A DNA stretch of 64,000 bases from Polyangia bacterium (GTDB lineage Bacteria; Myxococcota_A; Polyangia; Nannocystales; Nannocystaceae). The DNA is taken from assembly GCA_030424595.1 (NCBI GenBank), contig JAUHWG010000008.1, forward strand, positions 248,001-312,000, given 5' to 3'. The translations under genes and the position numbers were made by a program. Below the pieces are notes generated by a model that made no database searches, had not been told where the DNA came from, and saw nothing but the letters and a program-made list of their open reading frames with translations. Shown piece by piece: positions 28,010-35,595 of the stretch (positions are counted from its first letter, which is position 1; every line of letters starts with the position of its first letter).

Positions 28010-28736
28010 GCTGTAGAGACTACGGCCGGCCCGTTATCTGGATCAGACCAAGTCGCGCTTTGTGGTCAGAGCCGAAGAGCGAGGCCAGATTGGCGCTGAC
28101 GGCAGAGGAGCCAGGGCTGAGGCGGAACGCCGGCCCCGCAGCGGGCGCGAGGTGCTCCCGGCGAGAGCGACGCGCGCTCGCCTGCGTATGGATCCGCGGA
28201 GACGTGGGCCGGGGCGGGATCACCCACGAGAAAGCCGCGGGGCCGGCGAACGAGAGACGGGCGCGGAGGGTTGACGGCCGCGCAGCCGGCGTTGGCGGTT
28301 GCCCTCGATCCTCTCTGGTCGACTCGGAGAGGATCGGGTCCGGACGGATCGTGTTGGATCGTGTTGGATCGCGTTGGATCGCGTCGGATCGGTGGTCCCG
28401 GCCGGATCGACTCGAGTCGCCTCGGGATTGTGTCGGATCGGAGCGGAGCGGGTCGGAGTGCGTCGGAGTGCGTCGGAGTGCGTCGGATCGTGTCGCGGCG
28501 GACCTGGTGGGAGCGGGCTGGATCGCGTTAGGTCGGATCGCATCGCCGCGGATCGTGTCGCGGCGGACCTGGTGGGAGCGGGCTGGATCGCGTTAGGTCG
28601 GATCGCATCGCCGCGGCTCGTGTCGCGGCGGACCTGGTGGGAGCGGGCTGGATCGCGTTAGGTCGGATCGCACCGCCGCGGATCGTGTCGCCTCGGACAG
28701 CGTGGGAGCGGGCGGGCGGATGCGTCGCGTGGGTAG
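28010..28736. repeat. 727-bp intergenic region with nested tandem repeats, including a 65-bp unit
   Basis: Three layers of repeats are visible. A 10-bp unit GGATCGYGTT/C repeats about five times at 28346-28395. A second 10-bp unit GTCGGAGTGC repeats at about 28452-28491. A 65-bp unit beginning CGGATCGTGTCG repeats at 28484, 28549 and 28614, with a truncated fourth copy at 28679. The 65-bp copies differ by only one or two bases. No credible gene crosses them; peptides in these frames simply repeat. Confidence 0.85.
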
Positions 28737-30926
28737 CTACGTGTTGCCAGCGCGGGGCGGCGAACCGGTCAGGCGGCGGCGCCGGAGGAGGCGAGGATCG
28801 ACGACGATGAGCAGCCACGCCAGCCCGTAGAGGCCAGTGACCCAGGGGAGGGAGCGCGGTCGGTACGAGAGCTCGATCCGGTGAGCGCCGGGCCCGACGA
28901 CGACGCCGCGGAGGAGGTGGTTTGTCCGGTGTACAGAGGCCGGGACGCCGTCGACCTCGGCGCGCCAGCCGGGGTGCCAGACCTCGGCGAGGGTGACGAT
29001 ACCGGCCGCGGGGGCGTCGATCGTGACGGTGAGTCGGTTGCGCCGACGGTCGACGACGTCGCCGACGACGGCCGCAGGGGCCGGCTCTGCGGAGCGGCGG
29101 AGGAGGTCCCGCTCAGCCTCGGCAAGCTCGCCTTCGTCGACGATCACCGCGGTCCCGACCGCCCGTGTGCGCAGCTCGCGGAGGCCCTCGCCCGCCGCCG
29201 TCTCGACGATCTCGCCGCTCCAATAGACCTCGGGGCCGGGGGCTCGGAAGCGGAGGTGATAGGGGCCCTCGAGGGTGGTCCCGCGGATCGCCGCCGGTCG
29301 GCGCAGGCGAGGGCGGCCGGCGACCTCCCGCCTGCCGCCGACGAGGAGGTGCTCGACCGCGAAGTGACGGAGGAGATCGGGGCGCCGTGAGACCTCGCGC
29401 TCGACCTCTTGGTAGCGGGCGAAGGACATCGGATCCTTGCTCCGGCCGCGCCAGTCGCGGACGCTGAAGACAGCCCCGCCGCGGGGTCCGAGGGTCCACT
29501 CGTTGTAGGCCCTGGCGTCGCCGATCTCGGCGGCGAGCGCCTCACCTGCGGCGGTCTCCTGCACCGCGGCGAAGCGGCCCCGCACCTCGATCCGCCGGAG
29601 GTCCATGACCTGTACGAAGAGACAGGCGATGGCGAGCGCCGTGAGGACCCGGCGACGGCGGAGCGTGAGCGCGGCGGTGGGCGACGGTCTCCGAGCGGCG
29701 GAGCGCAGCGCCAGATCGAGGCCGTAGGCGGCGAGAAGAGCCAGCCCGGTGTGGGTCAGGATCATGTAGCGCGAGGCGATCCGGAAGAGATCAAAGCCTG
29801 GGAGGTAGGTCGCGCAGAGGGCGAGCAGGGGGGTCTCTTGCGCGGCGGCGAGGAGCGTGCCGAAGAGGGTGATCGCCAGCCAGAAGAGCACCTCGGCCCG
29901 CCGTCGCCGGTCGCCGATCTCGAGGAGCGCGAGGGCGGCCATCGCCAGCCCGAGGAGGCCGATGAAGAGCTCCTTCCCGCGGATGAGCGGATCGACGAGG
30001 GTCCACAGATCGGCGAAGCTCGCGGGGTTCGAGAGGATGTAGTCGAGGCCCCGCTCCGCGCGCCAGGAGAGGGCGGTCTGTTCCAGGAGCGGGACGATGA
30101 CGACGAGGGCGCCGAGGGACGCGACGACGGCGGCACCGGTCATCGCCAGGAGGGCCTGGGCTCTGGCCTTGGTCGTGGCCTGCGTCGTGCCCTCGGCGGG
30201 CTTGCGCCCTGCGGCGCCGGAGAGCCTGAGGAGCGCGTAGGGGACGGCGATGAGGAGCGCGTAGAAGATCGAGGGTGGAAATCCAGAGGTGACCAGGAGG
30301 AGGAGCGTGAGGGCGAGCCAACGCCCGTTCGCCCAGCTCGGGCGCAGGGCCGTGGCGTCGATCGCCGCGAGGATGAAGCCGAGGTAGGCCCAGGGCCAGT
30401 AGGTCGCCATCGTGATCGTCCGCTGGGCGAAGGCGCCGGCGACGAGGATCGTCCCGGCGAGCCCGGCCGCGGGGTGGCTGAGGCCGCGGCGGCGGAGGAA
30501 GAGGTGGACGCCGCATGCGGCGAGGACCGGCGCGGCGAGCTGACGGATCTCCTGCAGCCAGTGGCCGTGTCCGCCGGAGGCGAGGCCGAGGAGGTAGACG
30601 AGCCAGGAGAGGGGCGACCAGATCGCCGGCTGCGGGTCGGCCGAGAACGGGTAGCCGCCGCGCTCAAAGGGGTTCCACAGCGGCGCCTCGCCGGCCCGCA
30701 ACGACTCGGTCGCGAAGACCACGTCCTGCCAATAGGAGGTCCGTGCGTCGCCGCCGAGGGTCACGCCGTCGGTGAGGAGCGCCCCGTGGGTCGTGAGAAC
30801 GAGGAGGGCGTAGACGACGACGACCGCGGTGGCGATCCCGAAGGATCGCCAGCGGTCGTGTCGGAGCGCGCCACTTGTCGTGCTCTTCGTGGCGCCGGTC
30901 GTCGGTGGCTCAGCCGAGGAGACCAC
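28737..30926 (-). CDS. YfhO-like polytopic membrane protein
   Basis: This 729-residue protein has about eleven to thirteen predicted membrane segments and a C-terminal extracytoplasmic beta domain. The N-terminal part contains GGDARTSYWQDVVF, GEAPLWNPFERGGYPFSADPQPAIWSPLSW and related Asp/Trp loops typical of YfhO (PF09586), a GT-C-like family. The C-terminal domain shows IDAPAAGIVTLAEVWHPGWRAEVDG and GVVVGPGAHRIELSYRPRSL, also typical. YfhO proteins are linked to lipid-carrier-dependent glycosylation in some Firmicutes; the acceptor here is unknown. It starts 12 bp after the HPF gene, so the two may be co-transcribed. Confidence 0.85.
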   Translation of the reverse strand: MVSSAEPPTTGATKSTTSGALRHDRWRSFGIATAVVVVYALLVLTTHGALLTDGVTLGGDARTSYWQDVVFATESLRAGEAPLWNPFERGGYPFSADPQPAIWSPLSWLVYLLGLASGGHGHWLQEIRQLAAPVLAACGVHLFLRRRGLSHPAAGLAGTILVAGAFAQRTITMATYWPWAYLGFILAAIDATALRPSWANGRWLALTLLLLVTSGFPPSIFYALLIAVPYALLRLSGAAGRKPAEGTTQATTKARAQALLAMTGAAVVASLGALVVIVPLLEQTALSWRAERGLDYILSNPASFADLWTLVDPLIRGKELFIGLLGLAMAALALLEIGDRRRRAEVLFWLAITLFGTLLAAAQETPLLALCATYLPGFDLFRIASRYMILTHTGLALLAAYGLDLALRSAARRPSPTAALTLRRRRVLTALAIACLFVQVMDLRRIEVRGRFAAVQETAAGEALAAEIGDARAYNEWTLGPRGGAVFSVRDWRGRSKDPMSFARYQEVEREVSRRPDLLRHFAVEHLLVGGRREVAGRPRLRRPAAIRGTTLEGPYHLRFRAPGPEVYWSGEIVETAAGEGLRELRTRAVGTAVIVDEGELAEAERDLLRRSAEPAPAAVVGDVVDRRRNRLTVTIDAPAAGIVTLAEVWHPGWRAEVDGVPASVHRTNHLLRGVVVGPGAHRIELSYRPRSLPWVTGLYGLAWLLIVVDPRLLRRRRLTGSPPRAGNT

Positions 30927-30938
30927 GGCCGTCGCCGG

Positions 30939-31286
30939 TCAGCCGACCCCGTGAGTCTTGGCCGCGCGCCGGATGTCGGCCTCGCTCTTGAGCTGACGCT
31001 CGGCGGCGTCAAAGGCGTCGCGGATCACCACGTACACGTCCTCGTAGGCGTGGTTCTTCTCGGGCTGACGATTGATCGCGATCTCCTTGCCGGGGATCGT
31101 GATGTCGAGGCGGACGTTGTATGCGTTTCCGTGGTTGCTTGATCGATGCGGCGCCGCGACGACTACCCGAACGGAGACGATTCGATCGTAGTAGCGCTCG
31201 AGCTTGGCTACTTTTTCGCGGATTCTCGTCTCGATGAACTCAGAGGGTTCGATGTCCTGGAAGCTGATCTGAAGCGGTGTCTGCAT
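30939..31286 (-). CDS. Ribosome hibernation promoting factor, HPF/RaiA family (short form)
   Basis: This 115-residue protein starts at ATG 31286 (MQTPLQISFQDIEPSEF). It shows the HPF/RaiA pattern: IETRIREKVAKLERYYDRIVSVRVVVAAPHR, then NVRLDITIPGKEIAINRQPE, then the helix AYEDVYVVIRDAFDAAERQLK. It lacks the C-terminal domain of long HPF. It binds the 30S decoding region and shuts ribosomes down in stationary phase. Earlier in-frame Met codons (31340) would add 18 non-conserved residues, so I prefer 31286. Confidence 0.92.
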   Translation of the reverse strand: MQTPLQISFQDIEPSEFIETRIREKVAKLERYYDRIVSVRVVVAAPHRSSNHGNAYNVRLDITIPGKEIAINRQPEKNHAYEDVYVVIRDAFDAAERQLKSEADIRRAAKTHGVG

Positions 31287-31622
31287 ACGTGACCTTTTCA
31301 GTGACTGTGATGACATGCGCGCGAGAACTCCCGCGCACAACTAGGGTAAGGCGAAGAGCTCCGCGAGTCGAGCAAGAACGCGCGTTGGATCGAGAACACG
31401 CTCCTACGGGCGATCGCATCGAGCTCGGCGAAGGTCCGCGCGCAGCTCAACACGGGCACATTTCGCATTGTTACGAAGTGTGCTGATCGCGTCAACATGT
31501 CCAGGGTTGACCGGAAAGTGTTCGCGGTCAAGTGGAGGTGTCGATCGTGAGCTCTGTTTTGGTGAGGGCTCCTCGCGGAGCGGAGAGTCGACCTCGAGCG
31601 CGACCCTTCGTCGCTGCGCAGC
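31287..31622. promoter_or_regulatory. Upstream region of the HPF gene with TTGACCG/CGGTCAA inverted repeat
   Basis: This 336-bp region contains no gene I can support. A perfect 7-bp inverted repeat, TTGACCG (31507-31513) and CGGTCAA (31525-31531), has an 11-bp spacer, which suits a dimeric regulator. On the HPF strand a TTGACG hexamer follows about 20 bp downstream of this repeat (near 31490), with a weak TAACAA 16 bp further. The promoter call is tentative. Confidence 0.4.
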
Positions 31623-32552
31623 TCATTCGCCCGCGAGGCCGACCGCCGGGCGGAGCTCGACGAGACGCCGACGGACCTGCTCTCGCTCCGGCGCCTCGAC
31701 GCCGTCGCGCTCGAGGTACGCCTGCCACAGCGCATAGGCCCCGGCGTTGTGGCCCCTCGCCTCCTGATCGAGGGCCAAGAGGTAGAGCCGCTCACGGACC
31801 GGCAGGAGCGTGTCGAGCCCGCCGAGGGTCCGAGCGTCGCGGAGCTTGAGCTGCTCGAGGAGTCCGCGCGCCGCTGTGATCGAGCCTGCACGGTCGAGCA
31901 CCAGCGCGAGCACGTAGGTCGAGGCGGGCTTGCCCGCGGTCGTCGCGTGGATCTGAGCCCGCAGGGCGAGGCGCAGCGCTGTCTGAAGATCTCCCTCGCC
32001 GAGGGCGAGGAGGGCCGAGAGTCGATCGATCCGCCACGACTCGACCTCGGCGGCTTCGCGGGCGGCGTCGATGAGGGGCCGAGCGAGCTCCCTATCGTCG
32101 AGGCCGGTCGCCGCATAGGCCGCGAGGTAGCGGCTGGGGGAGGGAGGGCTCTCGCCTCGTCGATCGGCCTCGAGCTCGGCGGCGGCGAGCAGACGTAGGA
32201 TCTCCTCACGTTGCTCGCGGTAGGCGACGTCGAGCGCCGCGAGGCTGGCGATGAAGTCCTCCGCGGGGTCTGCTCTCGGCGGGTTGGCGACCTCCAGCAG
32301 GGCCATCAGGACGAGCGCGTCGGGCAGGTTCGGGCAGGCGCTCAGGCGGGCGCGCCACACAGCGTGGAGCTTGCGCTCTTCGCCCCGTGGGAGCCCGGCG
32401 CGGAGGCGGCGGATCGCCTCTCCCTCGTACTCCTGACAGGTCGTCCATGGCCGGGCTCCGCTCGCGCTCCAGACGTTGGGCGCAGGCGGAGCGCTCTCCG
32501 TCGGCGCGCCGACGAGGAGGCTGAGCAGGAGAGCGGCCGCGGGCAGGGGCAC
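31623..32552 (-). CDS. Secreted TPR-like protein of unknown function
   Basis: The proposed GTG start at 32552 gives 309 residues with a signal peptide (PLPAAALLLSLLVGAPTES). The mature part is almost entirely helical with Ala/Leu/Arg/Glu-rich helix pairs (ARPLIDAAREAAEVESWRIDRLSALLALGEGDLQTALRLALRAQ) that look like TPR or SEL1-type repeats. One Cys pair (TCQEYEG, SACPNLP) sits near the N-terminus and may form a disulfide. It is divergent from the 32693 membrane protein. A longer in-frame start at 32609 is possible. I do not recognise a specific family. Confidence 0.65.
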   Translation of the reverse strand: MPLPAAALLLSLLVGAPTESAPPAPNVWSASGARPWTTCQEYEGEAIRRLRAGLPRGEERKLHAVWRARLSACPNLPDALVLMALLEVANPPRADPAEDFIASLAALDVAYREQREEILRLLAAAELEADRRGESPPSPSRYLAAYAATGLDDRELARPLIDAAREAAEVESWRIDRLSALLALGEGDLQTALRLALRAQIHATTAGKPASTYVLALVLDRAGSITAARGLLEQLKLRDARTLGGLDTLLPVRERLYLLALDQEARGHNAGAYALWQAYLERDGVEAPEREQVRRRLVELRPAVGLAGE

Positions 32553-32692
32553 TGGGGGAGTATCGCATGGGGACGGTGGGGGGCTGGGACCCCGATCATC
32601 CCCGATCATCCCCGATGGTCCGCGGTGATCCTCCGTCCTCCCCGGTTGGCCGATTTCTTGTCGGGATCTGGCGGTCGTGGAACAAGGGGGCG

Positions 32693-33289
32693 ATGCCCCA
32701 GAGCGGACGCAAGCGCGCTCGCGCGCGCCGTCGAAATAGACCGGCCTCCTCCGCCGAGCAGGCGGCGATCCGTCACGTCCGGTGGCTGGTCGGTCGTGTG
32801 CTCGGACGCCGCAGGCGGGCGGCAAAGCCGAGCGCCGCAGGCGAAGGGCCCGCGGTCGCCGGTCCGCCAGGCGCTCGCCGGGCGGCGATCGAGTCGAGCC
32901 TCCGGCGCGGCGCGGTCCTCAGCAAGCGGCTCCTCCGGCGACTCGCGGCGGTGGTCGGGACCTTCGCGCGCTTCGTCGCTGGCGCGCTCGGGCGGGGCGT
33001 GAAGAGCTTCGGCCGTCTCCTGGTCGCCCGTCGCGTGTTCGTCATCGGCACGTTTCAGCGGCTGCTGTGGTGGTCCGCGCTCGCGCTCTTCGTCATCGGC
33101 GGGCGCGATCTCCTGAGCCCCTACGACGGCACGCTCGTCGAGGCGCTCCCCTACTTCATCGTCGGCTTCTCCCTGTGCGCCCTGGCGATCTTGATGGCGA
33201 GCAGCCGGCGGGTCCGCTGGGCCGCGCTGGCGCTTGGCTTCGGCCACGGCGCCCTCTGCCTCCTCCTCTGGACCGTGATCCAGGGCTAG
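32693..33289 (+). CDS. Basic membrane protein of unknown function
   Basis: This 198-residue protein starts at ATG 32693 (MPQSGRKRARARRRNRP). The first ~100 residues are highly basic and may bind nucleic acid or acidic lipid. Three hydrophobic segments follow (LLWWSALALFVIGG, LPYFIVGFSLCALAILM, WAALALGFGHGALCLLLW), so the C-terminal third is membrane-embedded. It is divergent from the 31623 gene. I do not recognise the family. Confidence 0.6.
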   Translation: MPQSGRKRARARRRNRPASSAEQAAIRHVRWLVGRVLGRRRRAAKPSAAGEGPAVAGPPGARRAAIESSLRRGAVLSKRLLRRLAAVVGTFARFVAGALGRGVKSFGRLLVARRVFVIGTFQRLLWWSALALFVIGGRDLLSPYDGTLVEALPYFIVGFSLCALAILMASSRRVRWAALALGFGHGALCLLLWTVIQG

Positions 33290-33577
33290 CCTGGTCGGGG
33301 CTCGCTGAGGCTCGTCCTCTCTCGGCTCCGCCAAGCCTGCCGTGGAGTCCGTCGCGTCGGCGTCCTGCTAGACCTCAGCGGTCTACGAGCGCGGCGCCAG
33401 GGCCCAGGGCGTTGACCGCGGAGAGCTCGGCTGCCTCCGCCCTGGAGGCCCGGCCGCGGAGGACCGCGGAGGACCGCGGAGGACCGCGGAGGACCGCGGA
33501 GGACCGCGGAGGACCGCGGAGGACCGCGGCGGAAGTCAGCTTGCCGCCGCGCCTGCGCTGGCGTACCCCTAGTAGCG
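33290..33577. repeat. Exact 10-bp GGACCGCGGA array upstream of a lipoprotein gene
   Basis: Positions 33461-33530 are seven consecutive 10-bp units, GGACCGCGGA (the last ends GGC), preceded by a partial copy from 33451. Each unit contains the palindrome CCGCGG, so identical palindromes recur at nearly one helical turn. The array ends 47 bp before the 33578 start codon and could influence its promoter; that is inference. Confidence 0.85.
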
Positions 33578-35218
33578 ATGCGACGACGAGGGCACGGGGC
33601 GGGTCAGAGCGACGAGCGGCAGCTCGCCCCGCGGCCGCCGTCGCGAGGCGGGCTCTTCTCCGTCGTGGGGTCGGTCCTGGTCACGGGCTCCGTGGGGCTC
33701 GGCTGTCCGCCTGGCGCTTCGGACACAGAGGATCCGACCTCCGCGACCCAGGGCAGTGACGAGGAATTCCCGCTGCCGCGGATCATCGATCCGGCCAACG
33801 ACAACGTCGTCATCCCGGTGAACCGGGTGGGGGCGCTCGAGCTCCAGGTCGTCGGGATCCTCCCGGGCGTCACGGAGGTGGTGATCGACAACCGCGTCGT
33901 CGGCACCTTGAGCCCGGCGACGGCGATCGGCGAGCTCCGCGAGGACACCCTGCGCGTTGAGCTTCGGGGGGCGATGATCGTCGGCAGCCATACGATCTCC
34001 CTGACAAACCCCAGCTCTGCGGAGCCGGGCGGGCTCCAGCGCTCGCGGACCCTGACCCTGTCGATGGTCCCGGCGCCGCGGGCAAACCCCTCTGCGACGC
34101 TCGGCGGGGCGCTCGCGCCTGGGGGGGCGGTGACGGTCGACGGGGCCTTCGACGACGCGCTCTTGACCGTCGTCGAGGAGACGCCCGGTGAGGTCGCCAT
34201 CGGTCACGTCTTCGCCCTCGACGGGGGCACGTGGGCCGCGACGCCGCGCTCGGTGCCGCTGCCCGGATACTCCCGCGCCGACGATGAGCGGAGCCCGCCC
34301 GTGACCGCGCAGTGGGCGAGCAGAGCCAGCGACGAGGGCGGCGAAGACAGGCTCCGGGTCGCCTGGCGGGTAGGACAGGACGGCTCCGCGATCGCCGGCG
34401 TCGAGGTCAGCGCCTCGGGAGAGGGCTCGGGCGAGCCGCAGACCCTGATGACCGCCCCGGAGCCCTTCGCTGCGGGCGTGGAGTGGGCGGGCTACGGGCG
34501 GCCGCGCTTCCTCGGCGGCGATCTCCTGGTCGAGGTCCAGGCGCTCGTCGACACCGAGCTCGAGCACTCTGGGGATCACCGCCTCCTCCAGCTCCGCTGG
34601 CCGCCGCCGCCCGGGACCCCCGAGGCGCCCTTCGAGGTCTCCGTCGCGGAGGTGATGGACCTCGACGCGCTCAGCCCGGCGGTGGACCTCGGCGATCGAG
34701 CGCGACCGCTGCGGGTGGTGCGGGCCGGCGGGAGCGTCGCGGCGCTCGTCGATCGCGACCCCGCGGGCGGCGCTCGGATCGTCAAGGGCAAGGGGCAGCC
34801 CCTCAGCTCCTACGCGGACGCGGAGCTCGAGCTCCTCGCGATCGTCACGACCCTAGGCGGCTGGACGACCTTCGCGATCGACCCAGAGGGCGCCTACGGC
34901 CTCACGCTCGACGATACCTACAGCGTGATGCAGATCGAGCCGGTGGTGTCCTCGGCGCTACCGGAGGCGCCACCGACCGCCGCCCCCTCCCTGGCGATCC
35001 TCGGCGGAGTGCCCCTCGTCGCGGTGCCCTACGGAGCGCAGGAGGACGTGCACATCGTCTCGCTCGACGGATCCGTGGCCAAGCTCGAGGCGCAGAGCGG
35101 CGTCCGCTGTGACGCGCTCGCGCTGCTGGTCGACGACCCGGTGCGCGTCGAGGTGCCGCTGGTCTGCGTCCTCGACGGAGAGGCTCGTATCGGGCTCTTG
35201 AGCGCCGCCTTCGAGTAG
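33578..35218 (+). CDS. Putative secreted lipoprotein, beta-rich, unknown function
   Basis: This 546-residue protein has an N-terminal charged region, a hydrophobic segment and the lipobox VGLGC near residue 43, giving an anchored lipoprotein. The Asp/Thr/Ser linker (ASDTEDPTSATQGSDEE) is followed by a domain with IIDPANDNVVIPVNRVGALELQVVGILPGVTEVVIDNRVVG, resembling an Ig-like or cadherin-like strand pattern. The large C-terminal part (about 230-546) alternates short beta strands with Gly/Asp turns, as in beta-propellers, but I cannot count blades with confidence. Function unknown. Confidence 0.7.
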   Translation: MRRRGHGAGQSDERQLAPRPPSRGGLFSVVGSVLVTGSVGLGCPPGASDTEDPTSATQGSDEEFPLPRIIDPANDNVVIPVNRVGALELQVVGILPGVTEVVIDNRVVGTLSPATAIGELREDTLRVELRGAMIVGSHTISLTNPSSAEPGGLQRSRTLTLSMVPAPRANPSATLGGALAPGGAVTVDGAFDDALLTVVEETPGEVAIGHVFALDGGTWAATPRSVPLPGYSRADDERSPPVTAQWASRASDEGGEDRLRVAWRVGQDGSAIAGVEVSASGEGSGEPQTLMTAPEPFAAGVEWAGYGRPRFLGGDLLVEVQALVDTELEHSGDHRLLQLRWPPPPGTPEAPFEVSVAEVMDLDALSPAVDLGDRARPLRVVRAGGSVAALVDRDPAGGARIVKGKGQPLSSYADAELELLAIVTTLGGWTTFAIDPEGAYGLTLDDTYSVMQIEPVVSSALPEAPPTAAPSLAILGGVPLVAVPYGAQEDVHIVSLDGSVAKLEAQSGVRCDALALLVDDPVRVEVPLVCVLDGEARIGLLSAAFE

Positions 35219-35595
35219 GCAGGAGGCGCCGCGGCGAAGGTCTGCGGGCTCGCTCGCGCCGGGGCGTTCTCCTCAGGTCGCTGAGGTCGCTGAGGTCGCT
35301 GAGGTCGCTGAGGTCGCTGAGGTCGCTGAGGTCGCTGAGGTCGCTCAGGCCTGTCGCCGTCCCGCTCAGGCCTGTCGCCGTCCCGCCGGGCCGGCGAGCG
35401 TGGCCGCCTCGCCGGTCGGCGAGCAAGGGTCGCGCGGTCGCAGAGCTGATGAGCGGAGGGGCCGGCCACGAGCGCACGCGCGTGGCCTCGAAGTGCCTCC
35501 ATTGTCCCGATGATCTCGCGATGTAGAATGATCATAAGCAGGCTGGCGGGCGCGGCCTATGTGTATAGTTAGTCCTGCTCGCCTGGGCCGCGCGT
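35219..35595. repeat. 9-bp GAGGTCGCT array and 21-bp duplication downstream of the kinase gene
   Basis: This 377-bp convergent spacer holds eight copies of a 9-bp unit, GAGGTCGCT, at about 35275-35346. Two exact copies of a 21-bp unit starting GCTCAGGCCTGTCG follow at 35343-35363 and 35364-35384. A lower-GC patch lies near 35515-35575. No gene is supported; no clear terminator was found. Confidence 0.8.

Noticed and set aside
28060..28661. Plus-strand frames with repeated SECVGVRR-like peptides
   Set aside because: These are translations of the 10-bp and 65-bp DNA repeats; several frames are open at once, as expected for the repeat, not a gene.
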